64,000 nt of DNA from Apiotrichum sp. Y4204 (taxonomy: Eukaryota; Basidiomycota; Tremellomycetes; Trichosporonales; Trichosporonaceae). Below are positions 23,256 through 33,360 of the stretch, one piece after another; position 1 is the first letter of the stretch; every line of letters begins with the position of its first letter. Below the pieces are notes generated by a model. It was not told where the DNA came from and made no database searches. It saw nothing but the letters and a program-made list of their open reading frames with translations. The DNA lies in contig JAMYHL010000080.1 in the NCBI GenBank assembly GCA_025531455.1, forward strand, positions 1 through 64,000, in the 5' to 3' direction. Position numbers and translations under genes: made by a program.

Positions 23256-26200
23256 TCAGGCGCCAGCGATGGCCGTGGCCCCGGCCAGGTCAGGAGGGGC
23301 AGTGGTGGCAGCTACCGGCGCAGCCGGTGCGGTGTTGGGAGCGACGGGCGCTGTAACGGCAGCCGGTTCTGCAACTGGAGCCGACGCAGGCGCATGGGCA
23401 GAAGCTGATGGCGGAGCAGCAGGTGGCGGAGCAGCAGATGGCGCAGAAGCAGCGGGAACCGGTGCCGGTGCCGGAGCTGCACCCGGATGCGCCTTCGCAG
23501 GCGCGTCGGTACGCGGCGGAGGCACGGCCTCGTACTGGCGTAAGCAACACACATCAAACTTGACTCACGAAGCAGAGGTATGCGCGCGCGGCGAGAACCT
23601 CATCGACGCTCGCGAGGCGCACCTCGGTGCTGTTGTTAGCGTGATTCAACATAGCCGCTTACTCTGAGCAGTAGCACCACACACGGCGGTCGACGCCGGC
23701 CTCGGGCGGGTCACGCGGCGGTTCCTGTCCCGGCGCAAGGAGGACCTTCTCAGGATCGACGAGGACGTACGCGACGTAGTGTCCGCTGAGCATCGTGCCA
23801 AGGTGTACGACGACCGCTGCGGGTCAGTGACAACGTCACTCTGAACTCACCATAGAGGCGATACGGCATTGGCGCGGGTTCAGGCGGGCGGTCAGGCGCC
23901 GGCCAATCCATGTACGGCGCCCAGCCGTCGCGGCACTTGAAGTCGGCACGGTTAGGCGCCATGAACGGCGCGAGGTCGAGCTTGAGGGGGAAGGTGACGG
24001 GATCATCCATCCTGGAGGTCAGCGCATTCGGGTTTCGCCACTCACTTCTTCAGACTGCTAAACGTGCTATGGTACACGTCGTTGCCTGTCTGACGGAAAC
24101 GCTTGATGTGGAAGACGAGCACGGCCGGCGCCTTAGCAATGAGGTAGCGCTTGAACGCGCGGCGGAGGACAAAGTGCTTGGACTGCTGGCGCGCCGGAGG
24201 GCGGAAGAGGCGGTGGCGGGGCACAATGGGTGCCTCGCTGTCGCTCGACGTCTCGGTATCGCTCAACCCGTCGGGGGACATAACCCCTGGGTCCTCGTCG
24301 GCATGCACGCTCGCAGCGGTCATGGAGGTGGTGGAAGGGAAAGCTGTGCATGAGCTCGGCGAGATGGAGAGGCCGGACACTGAGCTCGTCATGGATGCCA
24401 TCGAGGCGACAGAGGGGACAGTGTCGGCTGATGCCTCCGCCATGGGCTGGGGCTCGACCGCAGTGCTCTCGCTCGCTGTGACGGCCCCGCCCGTGCTGCT
24501 CTCCGAGCTCGAGGTGTCGGACCGGCGGAACTCGTGCTCGCGGCTGTCCTCTGACGGCGAGTTGTGATCAACAAGCTGCCGGAGCGGAGACGTCGGACGA
24601 GGCAGGCGCGGACCACGACTCATGAGCCGACCGAGACGCGACATCTCCGGCGACGTCCCCGGCGTGCTTGACGCCGTGCTCGAAGCCTGTGTCGGTGTCG
24701 GTGGCTCGGGCTCTGTCTCGTTGATCGCGATAGACGGGAGCGGAAGGGCCATGGCGCCTGCCCTCTCCTTGTCGCCGCTCTTCTCCTTGTTCTTGTACTT
24801 TCCATTCTTAATCCGCCAGCACTTGTGACATGCGAACGCGTTGTCGCCCTCCAGGGTCTCGACACCAGTAAAGGCGCGCAGGCTCTCGATAAGCCCGTAT
24901 TCCTGCTTCGTCGGTGTGCCTAGCCCGCCGGCGTGCGCTGCACGCAGCTTTGCGAGCGGGTCGGCACTCTCGGCCGGCGCGGGGGGTCCGTTCAGGATGC
25001 GCGAGATGTACGCCTCCTGCGCGGGTGTCGGCAAGCCAGCCGGAGGGTGCGAGGCGGGGAAGAGCTGCGCCGAGCCATTGAGCGGCGAGCGCGGGGACAC
25101 AGGCGGTGGATGCGATTGAGGGAGTGGCGGTGGGAGCGGTGAAAGCTCGGGGTGCGAGAGGGTGGTGAGCGACGGCGAGGAGGAGATGAGCGGGGTTCCC
25201 GGCGCGGAGCGCGATGTTGGGGCCGGCGCGCCCTTCGCCGGCGATGTATCCGCCCCGTGGCCTTTTGCCTTTTTCCGGAAGGAAAAGCTTGCCTTGAGGG
25301 ACTTGGCGGAAGAGCCTGCGCGCGAAAGTGACGCGCCAGGCGATGTGCCGAGAGAGCCGATGGACGCGCTGAGCGATCCGCCGTGCGATGCGCCGTTCGC
25401 GTGCCCATTGTGCGCCGCGTTGTCCTCTACGTCCGAGTCGCGATGTCCGTTGTGCGAGTTGCCGCGGTGCCCATGCCCGTGCTTGCCATGACCGTGGCCG
25501 TGGCCGTGGTGGCGCCCAAAATGGTGCCGGCGCGACGCGGCGTCCGTGTCGCTCCCCTCAGGCTCGGACATGACACCGCCACCGACGTCAACGTCAAGCC
25601 CTTTGCGTGGCTTGAATCGGTTGGTAATCGCACGGAGGCGGTCGCGCTTGCGTGCGGTGTGCCGTTGCGGCTCGTCCCCACGCATACTGAGCGAGAGGTC
25701 AAGAAAGCCCTCGTATGTGTGCGACACGCACTTGCACGTGTCGCACACCACCACGCTTGCGAGCAGGCCACCAAAAAGCAAGTCGACGAACGGGAGGAGG
25801 CGGTCACTTGAAGGGTCATTCGGGTCGTCCGAGGAAAGCGTCGCGCCAGAAGGGGATGGGGACGGTGGGGAAGGACCGGTGGAGGGAGCTGGCACTGGGG
25901 CTGGTGCGGGGGTGGCGGCTGTGGGGGTAGTGGAGGGATCCGAGGGCTCATCTGCAGCAGATGGGACAGCCGCGCCGTCAGCGGCGGACGCGCTCCCAGC
26001 ACCGACAAGGCCAGGAGAGCCATCCGACGCCGGCACCGCCAACGATCCTCCAGCGGCCGCAGGCTGAGGCGGCGGCGGCGGCGGCAACGCCGGTCTTGCC
26101 GTTGAGGCCTTGCGCTTGATCACATCCTTTTCCTCCATCTCCATCGAGTCGAGAAGGTGTCGGAGGAGCTCATGCGCGTCCTGCTGGGCAAAGGCATCGT

Positions 26201-26902
26201 ACTGGTCGTACTTGCGTGCTATCTCCTTCAGGAGGGACCCGATGGTGATGCAGTGCATGCTGCTCGACTCGCCTGGCCCGCTGGTGCCGCCGCCGCGCTC
26301 CTTGGTCGTCCACGCCTTGTGGAGATTGTTCGTGAAAGCGCGCGTCACGGGAAGGAGTGGGTAAAAGGGCGGCTCGAGCGCGTCTGGGAGGAGGCACGGC
26401 GTAAGTCCCGGATCTTGCGACGGTGCCGGGAGGAGGCTCCACGGCGTCGGGTGAAGCGGGAGCGCGGGATTGTTCGAGAGCAGCGATACTAGTGCGGGCG
26501 TCGCGGCAAGCTGCGGTCAGCAATGGGGCACATCGGAAAGCTTATCAAGGGGTTCATTAAAGGGTACGCCGACAGGACAATGCCAGCGTCAACGGAGTAA
26601 GCTCTTAAGCTGGCAAGAGGAGACACGCCGGACAGCGCACCACCCAACGCCGCCTGTGTTCTCCTCCGTCCACTCTCCACTGCCGAGATACGCACCGCCT
26701 GGAATGTCGAGTTGAGGAAACACGTCATGCCCATGTTGACGATTCCCGCGGGCTTGTGTACGCGGCGGTGGTGGGTGCTCGGTGTGCTACTTGCGCGGCT
26801 CTCGGCGTCGCGCGAGTCGCCGCCGTGGGGGCGCTCGTCGGAGGACACGCGGGGCGTGAGCGCCGGCGAGGGCATTTTGGAGTGGGGCGCAGAGAAGCTC
26901 AT
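23256..26902 (-). CDS. Ubiquitin carboxyl-terminal hydrolase, USP family (USP16/45-like)
   Basis: Six exons (26902-26696, 26510-24046, 24011-23851, 23816-23663, 23629-23569, 23534-23256) give 1108 residues. It is a cysteine deubiquitinase. The Cys box is NMGMTCFLNSTFQA with nucleophile Cys61. The QQDAHELL motif lies near residue 178. Zinc-ribbon half-sites are CDTC near 324 and CHKC near 629. The His box is GTMLSGHYVAYV with His957, and the catalytic Asp of YCSDTEV is Asp996; that motif appears only after correct splicing of exons 4 and 5. Between the two zinc half-sites are roughly 300 residues of Ser/Pro/Ala-rich sequence, including a striking His/Gly-rich block near 393-425. The last ~90 residues are an Ala/Pro repeat tail. 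The 185-nt first intron is unusually long for this window. Family assignment is secure; the USP16/45 subtype is tentative. Confidence 0.93.
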
Positions 26903-28383
26903 CCCGGGTGGGCGGCAGATTACTGTCGCGCGGCGGTCGGTGGTGTCGGCTCGTGTGGATGCGGGGGTGAGAAAGAGAGAGTGTGAATGATGGGATGAGG
27001 GGAGAGATGTGGTGGCCTGGGGTGATATCTATTGGCCTTGTGGTGGTGGTGATGCGTCGTGAGGTGGGGGGGTGGGCGGTGGAGGTCGAGTGGGAGTGGA
27101 GGAAACGAAGAGACCAACCACTTGGCAATCGATCGGAAAGGGAGTGGCGCTCGGCGACGGCGTGCGGCGTGCGGGGCGAGGCGAGGGATGGCGCGGGGGG
27201 TAAAATGATCAGCCTCGGCGATGGGATGCAAAGAGATGAGGAGCGAAGAGAGTTGGGCATGTGCTCTGATGTTGTTACTGAATGTTACACCGCCTGTACC
27301 TTGGCTCGTCACTGTTCAGATTGGTGGGGGTGGAGCCATGCTGGACGAGAAGAGAGAGAGAGAGTGATCCATCTCACTCTGGTCACTCTGCCACTGAAAC
27401 ATCCGGCGGCCGCCGCCGTGCCTCTCTCCCCATCTCCGTCACCATCTCATCTCCGCACTCGTGCTCGGCGGTCATCCCCGACGCCTGCCCCGAGCACGCG
27501 CGCTGCTGGCATTGCGCGTGCGGCATCGCGTGAGCTGCAGAATGCATGCGTCGCCCCTTCGCTCGCCCTTTTCGCTGCTCGCACCGTTCTTGGGATCTCG
27601 GCGCCAGGGACGGGGCGTTGGTGCCGAGAGGTGCCGACGGCGCCGGACCGCGGGCCGGCCTCCCGCGCTGGGCTAGCGCTGCGGGCGCTATGTATCTGAG
27701 ATCTATCTTTCACTCCGCTGCCATGTGAGGTCCGCGCGATCCGATGACATGAGATGCTTGATACTCGAGATGCATGACGCCGGATTAAGGGATCATAGAA
27801 AACGAGATCGAGTACTGTACACCAGTCTTCGATACAGCAGTCGCCAAAAGTCTTCACGCGATTGTCCTGCCGGAGACTCTTACACCTCTCGTGCATGCAA
27901 ACCGCGAAGCAGAGTGTTATTTGGAGCTGTTCGCCCTCACGAGAGGAGCCTCTGAACAACTGTAACCAAGTGGTACATGGACGTGGGAAAGCATCCTCAC
28001 TGCAGAACGTTCTCAATTCTGTAAAGACTTTCGGTGACTACTGTAACGATCAGACCTCGGAGAGGTTGTCGTCAAGGGCAAGGGCATGTCCCCAGGGAGC
28101 ATATTGCCACCATCACAACCACGATAACCACGATAATGACCATCCCCCTTGCAACCTTGCCCTTGATCCTTGACTCTTCATGGGGGCATCGACATTCATC
28201 TCTTAAGCCACTAACTTGCGTCTGCTGCGCTCACTTCAACAAACAAGTAATGGCATGGCATGGCATGGCATGGCATACGGTAAGGATCTATTACTAATCT
28301 AAACTCCAGGCCTGCCCGCAGACTCTGGGTTGGTGTGACGTCCAAAAAGTGTGCGCCAGCGCGGGTCACATCGAGGGTCGAGC
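26903..28383. other. Intergenic, 1.5 kb
   Basis: Left part is the promoter/leader of the ubiquitin protease gene. The rest lies downstream of the GH105-like gene. An open frame over 26983-27699 (+) is low-complexity and not credible. A 5-bp tandem repeat is listed separately. Confidence 0.5.
28250..28276. repeat. 5-bp tandem repeat (ATGGC), 5 copies
   Basis: Five perfect copies just downstream of the GH105-like gene's stop codon. Confidence 0.9.
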
Positions 28384-29838
28384 TCAGCTCGAGCTGAAAG
28401 CTTTGACGGCGGCGTACATCATCATCGTGAACGTCTGGCCCTCGGGGCTCTCGACGCCGTCCTTGACGAGGAAGCCGCCCGTGCCGAGCGGGTACACGCA
28501 TCCGGTGAGGAGGCCGTTATCGTTGATCTTGTCGACCACGCCCTGGAACATGCGCTTTGTCGGCGCGAGCATGGACTTTGCGGTGGCGGACTGGGGGAAC
28601 AACTTGGCCCAGCGGAACGCAGCGGCCACCGTTGCGGCCGTGCCGGCGCTCTCTCCACCGGTGGCCCCCGGCGTGCCAGCCCCCTGGCCGGTGTACGTGT
28701 CGTACATGTAGTTCGGGAGGCGGTTGCTGCTGTCGATCTGGGAGAAGAGCGACGCGTACGCCTCGTCGACATACTTGATCGCGGGGTATTTGTCCATGTC
28801 GAAGTCTTTGAGCCAGGTGCTCGCGCGGGCAGAGGCAACCACGCGGTTGATACCAAGCAGCATCCATCCGTTTCCGGTCGCCCAGATACCAGGGTCTCCA
28901 GGCTCGCGGTGGATCCACGCCTTGTGCTGCCCGTTCCAGAGCTGCTCGGCCGCGCAGTTCCACTGGTGGAAAGCGTCCTCCATCAACCTGCTGTTTTGGG
29001 CTGCCATGCCCACAAACGCGAGGAACGGCGAGATCATGAATCCCTGGTCCGACCACAGCTCGTACCGCTCCTCGCGGTGCGACATGCACCCGTGGCGGTT
29101 CTGCCCCTCGCGGAGGTACTGGATCTGGTTTGCGACGGCCCACGCGTACGCGTTGCGCGATTTCGCGCCGGGGACCTTGTCGGCATACATCGCAAGGAGC
29201 CAGGCGGCGACGCCGACGGAAGCCGGGTCCGCAAGGGAGCCATCCCCATCGACGAGAATCTTGGGCTGGAGCGGCGTCGGAGGCGTCTCGGAAAGATAGT
29301 CTTCAATCTTGGCGTTCGTCTCGGTTACCGGCCCGAAATCGTACTTCTCAAGATACTTGACCGCGCTCTGGAGGAGATTGACGGGCACCTCGCCGCCGGC
29401 GGGGTTCCAGTTATACGGGGTTAGGTGGGGTGCCTCGAGCTCGAGACGCGCCTGGAAGAGCGCGCCGAACTCCCACGAATGCGTCGACTTTTCGATTCCG
29501 TGCTGCCGGACCTGCGGCAGCTTGCCCTCGAGCTGGGCAAAGGAGGGCCAGTCCTTGGCGGGGTTGGGGCCGGCGGGCGTCGGCACCTGAGTCTGCAGTG
29601 TCGGCACCTGACTCTGCGGCGTCGGCTGTGGCTGGGGGTTCTGCTGGGACTGCTGGGTCGAGGCCAGCGACTGCTTGCCACCGAGGACGGTGCCGGTCGG
29701 GATGGCGCGGTTGGGGTTGGAGATGGGATAGGGATTGAAAGGCGCGGGCTCGGGCTCGGGGCAGGGGTCGGGCCGGCGCTTGATGCACGCCGCTGCAGCC
29801 AGCTGCAGGAGCGCGAAGAAAACGGGAGTGACGAGCAT
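28384..29838 (-). CDS. Secreted six-hairpin glycosidase, GH105-like
   Basis: Intron-free frame of 484 residues from the ATG at 29838. A signal peptide (MLVTPVFFALLQLAAAA) precedes about 90 residues rich in Pro/Gln/Thr. The catalytic part starts around residue 100. Segments such as VGVAAWLLAMYADKV, HREERYELWSDQGFMISPF and GIWATGNGWMLLGINRVV fit the (alpha/alpha)6 barrel of GH88/GH105-type unsaturated uronyl/rhamnogalacturonyl hydrolases. I cannot pin down the catalytic Asp residues from sequence alone. If the family holds, the enzyme acts outside the cell on pectin- or uronate-containing oligosaccharides. A TATA-like element sits about 90 nt upstream. The longer frame upstream of this ATG is the 5' leader. 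The alternative is a broader six-hairpin glycosidase without uronyl hydrolase activity. Confidence 0.85.
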   Translation of the reverse strand: MLVTPVFFALLQLAAAACIKRRPDPCPEPEPAPFNPYPISNPNRAIPTGTVLGGKQSLASTQQSQQNPQPQPTPQSQVPTLQTQVPTPAGPNPAKDWPSFAQLEGKLPQVRQHGIEKSTHSWEFGALFQARLELEAPHLTPYNWNPAGGEVPVNLLQSAVKYLEKYDFGPVTETNAKIEDYLSETPPTPLQPKILVDGDGSLADPASVGVAAWLLAMYADKVPGAKSRNAYAWAVANQIQYLREGQNRHGCMSHREERYELWSDQGFMISPFLAFVGMAAQNSRLMEDAFHQWNCAAEQLWNGQHKAWIHREPGDPGIWATGNGWMLLGINRVVASARASTWLKDFDMDKYPAIKYVDEAYASLFSQIDSSNRLPNYMYDTYTGQGAGTPGATGGESAGTAATVAAAFRWAKLFPQSATAKSMLAPTKRMFQGVVDKINDNGLLTGCVYPLGTGGFLVKDGVESPEGQTFTMMMYAAVKAFSSS

Positions 29839-29922
29839 CGTGGGGGACGATGCGGAGAACAAGAAGAATGGAGGAGAAAGAGAGTGGCAACTGGGGCAGG
29901 AATCCCCACTAGAGGTATTATA

Positions 29923-29929
29923 CTTATAT
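29923..29929 (-). promoter_or_regulatory. TATA-like box of the GH105-like gene
   Basis: TATAAG on the minus strand about 85-90 nt before the start codon. The same spacing is seen at two other genes in this window. Confidence 0.45.
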
Positions 29930-31743
29930 GCCTGGGCTGTCGGTCCCCCATTCCATGCTTTGTCTCTGAACAAAACCTCTGTTCCACCGCTACACACGCT
30001 ACACGATTGATTGCACGAGTGACTCACTACAAAGTCGCCGCTGGATCCGGCGCGCGCGGAGCACACACGCGCCAAGATGCTAGATGCAGGATGCACCGGC
30101 CACTGCCACATTCGCCCCTAGATCGTGGCCGCCAAGATGCACACCGCAGAGCAGCAGGACCGGGGCTGCGCACGGCGTGCTGATGCATACTGCGAGGGGC
30201 GATCGAGATCTTGGTTCCAGTTCTCGAGTCCTATGCATGCCGAGAAGAATTGCTTGCGGGGTTGTGTGTGCTTTGTACAGTTCATTCATTGTGCATTCCA
30301 GCGGTCCATTGTTGGACATTTTCCCTTGGCGCGCGTCCCTCCCTTTTGACCTTTTGACCTTCTGACCCTCTTCAATTGATAAATGTCGTCAGCCTGTCTG
30401 CCGGACGGGCAACCGCACAATGGCTGGTCCACTTGGTATAAGGATTTCTGAGGATAGTACCAATGGTACATTACATGCTTACCTGCCTCCTCCTTGACTA
30501 TCCAGGACGTCGCTACCAAGATCATCGTCTGGAACAATGTCTTGGCTCCTGAGTGCTCGCCACTAGGTTGGCTCTGCATTCCCCGATGCCCAATGTGGGA
30601 GTCTCCTGGGCCTGTTTCACGGACACAAGGAGTTCATGTGGTCCAACTTCATACTTGTCCGTTGCGCCGTTGCGTGACCTGGGCTCCGTCCGAGATCTGG
30701 ATCCTGTTACACAGAAAAAAGACAGTGACACTGTAGTGTATGGCCTTTACCGACTGGCAAAGTCGGGCTCGCCTCTCCAAGCTCGCCTCTTCAAAAAGAG
30801 TGACAGTGACGGCGACATGCCTTGCAACTGTCGGGGGAATGCTTGAGGCCAGCGTCTCACTCCCTCTGCACAAGTTTGCCGCAGCGGACAACAGGCCGCA
30901 CTGCATCCTTGGAATCGCATGATAAGGTTTGGCGCGATCCCCTCGAGCGTGATCACGTACATACAGGCAATGCCGGATCTCGGGGTTGCCCTCCGATCCT
31001 ACGATCCTACGAACCACTGAGCCTATCGGTGCCCTTGTTTCATCAGATAGAATACTTGATGTGTGCTACCGAACTACTGTACAGTAATGCCATTGCCACG
31101 CAGAGTCGCAGAACCTTTGGTACCTCTGGTGCCTCTCGTCATGCGTATCGGAAACTCCTCGGCTCAGCAGTTGGATCGTAACAGCGTCACCGAAACATCA
31201 GACGCGGGTGCCGCAGTTAGGTCCAAATGGCCGTCCGCTCGTCCGCTCAGAGTTCGACATCAAGAGCGAGTCAGGTCCCCTTCATTCCGGTAGTGTGCCC
31301 CTCCGGTGCGGAGGATTCGGTTATCTTGGACCATATCCGCACTTCAATCTGGGCCAGGAGGGCCCCAAGGTCATCTGGTTGGAATCGCGTTTCAGCACGG
31401 GCACATGACACCAGTACCACTGCCGAATTGATCCATTCGCTCGGGACCTCTCGTTCGAGGACTTGTCGCCACCCATGCTCCGCTCTTTGCACGCACATGT
31501 GCACAGGCCGCAGGGCAGTGCGCTCACGGCCATATGGGAGATCTCACCGCAGTCAGATCGATGAGTCCCATCGCATCGAGACGGACGAAAATTTCAGCAC
31601 TGTGACTCTGGATCAGACACAGACCCAAGAGACGTGCTCATGCCAGAAATAGACGCCCACGCTGTAACCCGGGAACATGGTTCCTGTTCGTGCTTCCTGC
31701 CAAAGTTAAGCTCCATCTCGGTGCATTAGCGCGTTAGGAACTG

Positions 31744-31818
31744 ACACCGCCGACTTGGACACCGCCGACTTGGACACCGCCGACTTGGACACCGCCGACT
31801 TGGACACCGCCGACTTGG
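31744..31818. repeat. 15-bp minisatellite, 5 perfect copies
   Basis: Five identical tandem copies of the unit ACACCGCCGACTTGG. Because the unit is a multiple of three, a short minus-strand frame through it reads repeated SAVSK. That frame (65 residues) has no other support. Confidence 0.95.
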
Positions 31819-32531
31819 CTCTACAGTGATCGCAGAGAGATGGTTTGCACAACAGCAGACCTGAGCTAGTGTCGGAGCAATGGAGAGTAAGGTCACTCAT
31901 CACTGCCTCCGGCGCGTTGTTTCATGTCCTCTCCCAGATGAGTTGCTGACGGCTGACATGACGGATCATGCGAGGCAGGACAGAGGGCACATGGGCACAC
32001 ATGATTGGAGCAACTGATGATCTCGGATTTTTTCCTCGGAAGACACTCGCAGAGATTGGAGTCTTGCCAAGGTGAGTGTTACAACACTGAGACACAAACT
32101 GTAATGTCCACGCAATGAACGTGCGCACAGAAGTCCGTACGATCCGTACCACTGGTGGCGACATACACTGGCGTCCGCGAGCGTGACGCTGTTTCGGCGA
32201 CTGCGTCTTTGTCTGGGGTCGTCGTGACTTTTCTTGGCGTAAAATGCATTCCGCATCCTGGTGGCTTACCCCGCACGACCATGTCAGATGACGGTCGAGC
32301 GGACTTGCCGGGTTGATGGCAACTATTGCCCCAAAGCGCAAGCACATCTAGCATCGCTGGCAGCTGGCAATGTGGAGACGGAGAAAGGTCCGCCGACGGC
32401 TTTGGCTAATCCGTTCTACCGGCTCCCCCTCTTCTCGCGCCACCCTACGTCCGTGTCATCCGCCCGCCCAACGCTAGGACACCCGTCCCCGATACCAAAA
32501 ACGCTCTGCTCGCGATCACGAGCATCCCCTT

Positions 32532-32620
32532 CGGCTGACATGTGATTCGAACACACGCGGGCATAACCCACTTCCTATGCACGTAGCAGGGAAGCTCCTT
32601 AACCACTCGGACAATCAGCC
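32532..32620 (-). tRNA. tRNA-Ser(GCT), 7-nt intron
   Basis: Minus strand. Acceptor GGCTGAT pairs with GTCAGCC. The box A region is TCCGAGTGGTTAAGGA. Anticodon stem CTTCC/GGAAG, loop CT-GCT-A, then a 7-nt intron. The long variable arm (TGGG...CCCG) makes it class II. T-arm is GTGTG-TTCGAAT-CACAT, discriminator G. Mature length would be 82 nt. A T5 run lies about 30 nt beyond the 3' end. Confidence 0.92.
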
Positions 32621-33267
32621 GGCGACGGCGGCGAGCGGGGTGGGACGGGATGAGGCCGGTTGAGCCGAGCGCGCGAAAGAGCTTGTGCAGGCGAAACTAA
32701 ATGTCGCAATGAATATCTCTACAGCAGTGTACGTGAGCTTGTCTGATGTGACTTAGCTGCAATGTTGGACGAGCAGCCTGAGTCAAACACACAGACACTG
32801 GCAACCCGACGCTTCGGGCCTTTGGGGCTGCCACACGGCCGTGTGGCCAAAGGTGAGTGTGGCTGTGTACATTTGGTGTGGCGGTGTGTGCATACACTAG
32901 TGTGTGGCCATGTGTGGGCATGTTTGCATGTCTCGCAGCAGAGTGACACTGGGAAGATGCACAGATGTCTTTCTCATGTTGGGGTGAGAATCCAGAGACA
33001 ATAGCGCAAGATGGCAAGACATTGACGGTTCCCGCTTCGTCTCACTCTGGCGGGAGGCAGTGCCGCAACCAGGCTAGTGTCATCCACTTGTAGTCTACGT
33101 TGTCTGCAACACACACAAACCAGTGTACATGTCTCAACCACAGCCATGCATTCCATTCCCTTTCTACAAATCCCACAGCTCTCGTGTTCAAGTCATACCG
33201 GGTGCCACATCCCGTCCCACTACTCACCTTTTAGGGCCCCCAAAATCTCAAATTTTCGTGATTCGTC
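32621..33267. other. Region between divergent tRNA-Ser genes
   Basis: No gene is seen. Contains a 16-bp perfect palindrome at 32831-32846 (CCACACGG and its complement). Confidence 0.5.
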
Positions 33268-33360
33268 GGCTGTTTGTCCGAGTGGTTAAGGAGCTTCCCT
33301 GCTATCTCCCAGCACAGGAAGTGGGTTATGCCCGCAAGAGTTCGAATCTCTTAGCAGTCG
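33268..33360 (+). tRNA. tRNA-Ser(GCT), 11-nt intron
   Basis: Plus strand. Acceptor GGCTGTT pairs with AGCAGTC, using G-T wobbles. Anticodon stem CTTCC/GGAAG with anticodon GCT. An 11-nt intron contains AGC, complementary to the anticodon. The class II variable arm is identical to that of the copy at 32532. T-arm is AAGAG-TTCGAAT-CTCTT, discriminator G. Mature length 82 nt. Confidence 0.92.

Larger units (their letters stand above)
29839..32531. other. Intergenic, gene-poor, with minisatellite
   Basis: No credible coding region. Open frames are short and change strand at random. Contains the 15-bp minisatellite listed separately. Confidence 0.5.

Noticed and set aside
26983..27699. 238-codon plus frame
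   Set aside because: Low-complexity Val/Arg/Gly/Trp product from the antisense of a pyrimidine-rich promoter.
28351..29424. 357-codon plus-strand open frame
   Set aside because: Lies opposite the GH105-like gene, which has a signal peptide and family motifs; the plus frame has none.
31744..31818. CRISPR-like repeat
   Set aside because: Direct tandem repeat without spacers, in a eukaryotic genome.
31706..31903. Short minus frame with repeated SAVSK
   Set aside because: Product of the 15-bp minisatellite; no further support for coding.
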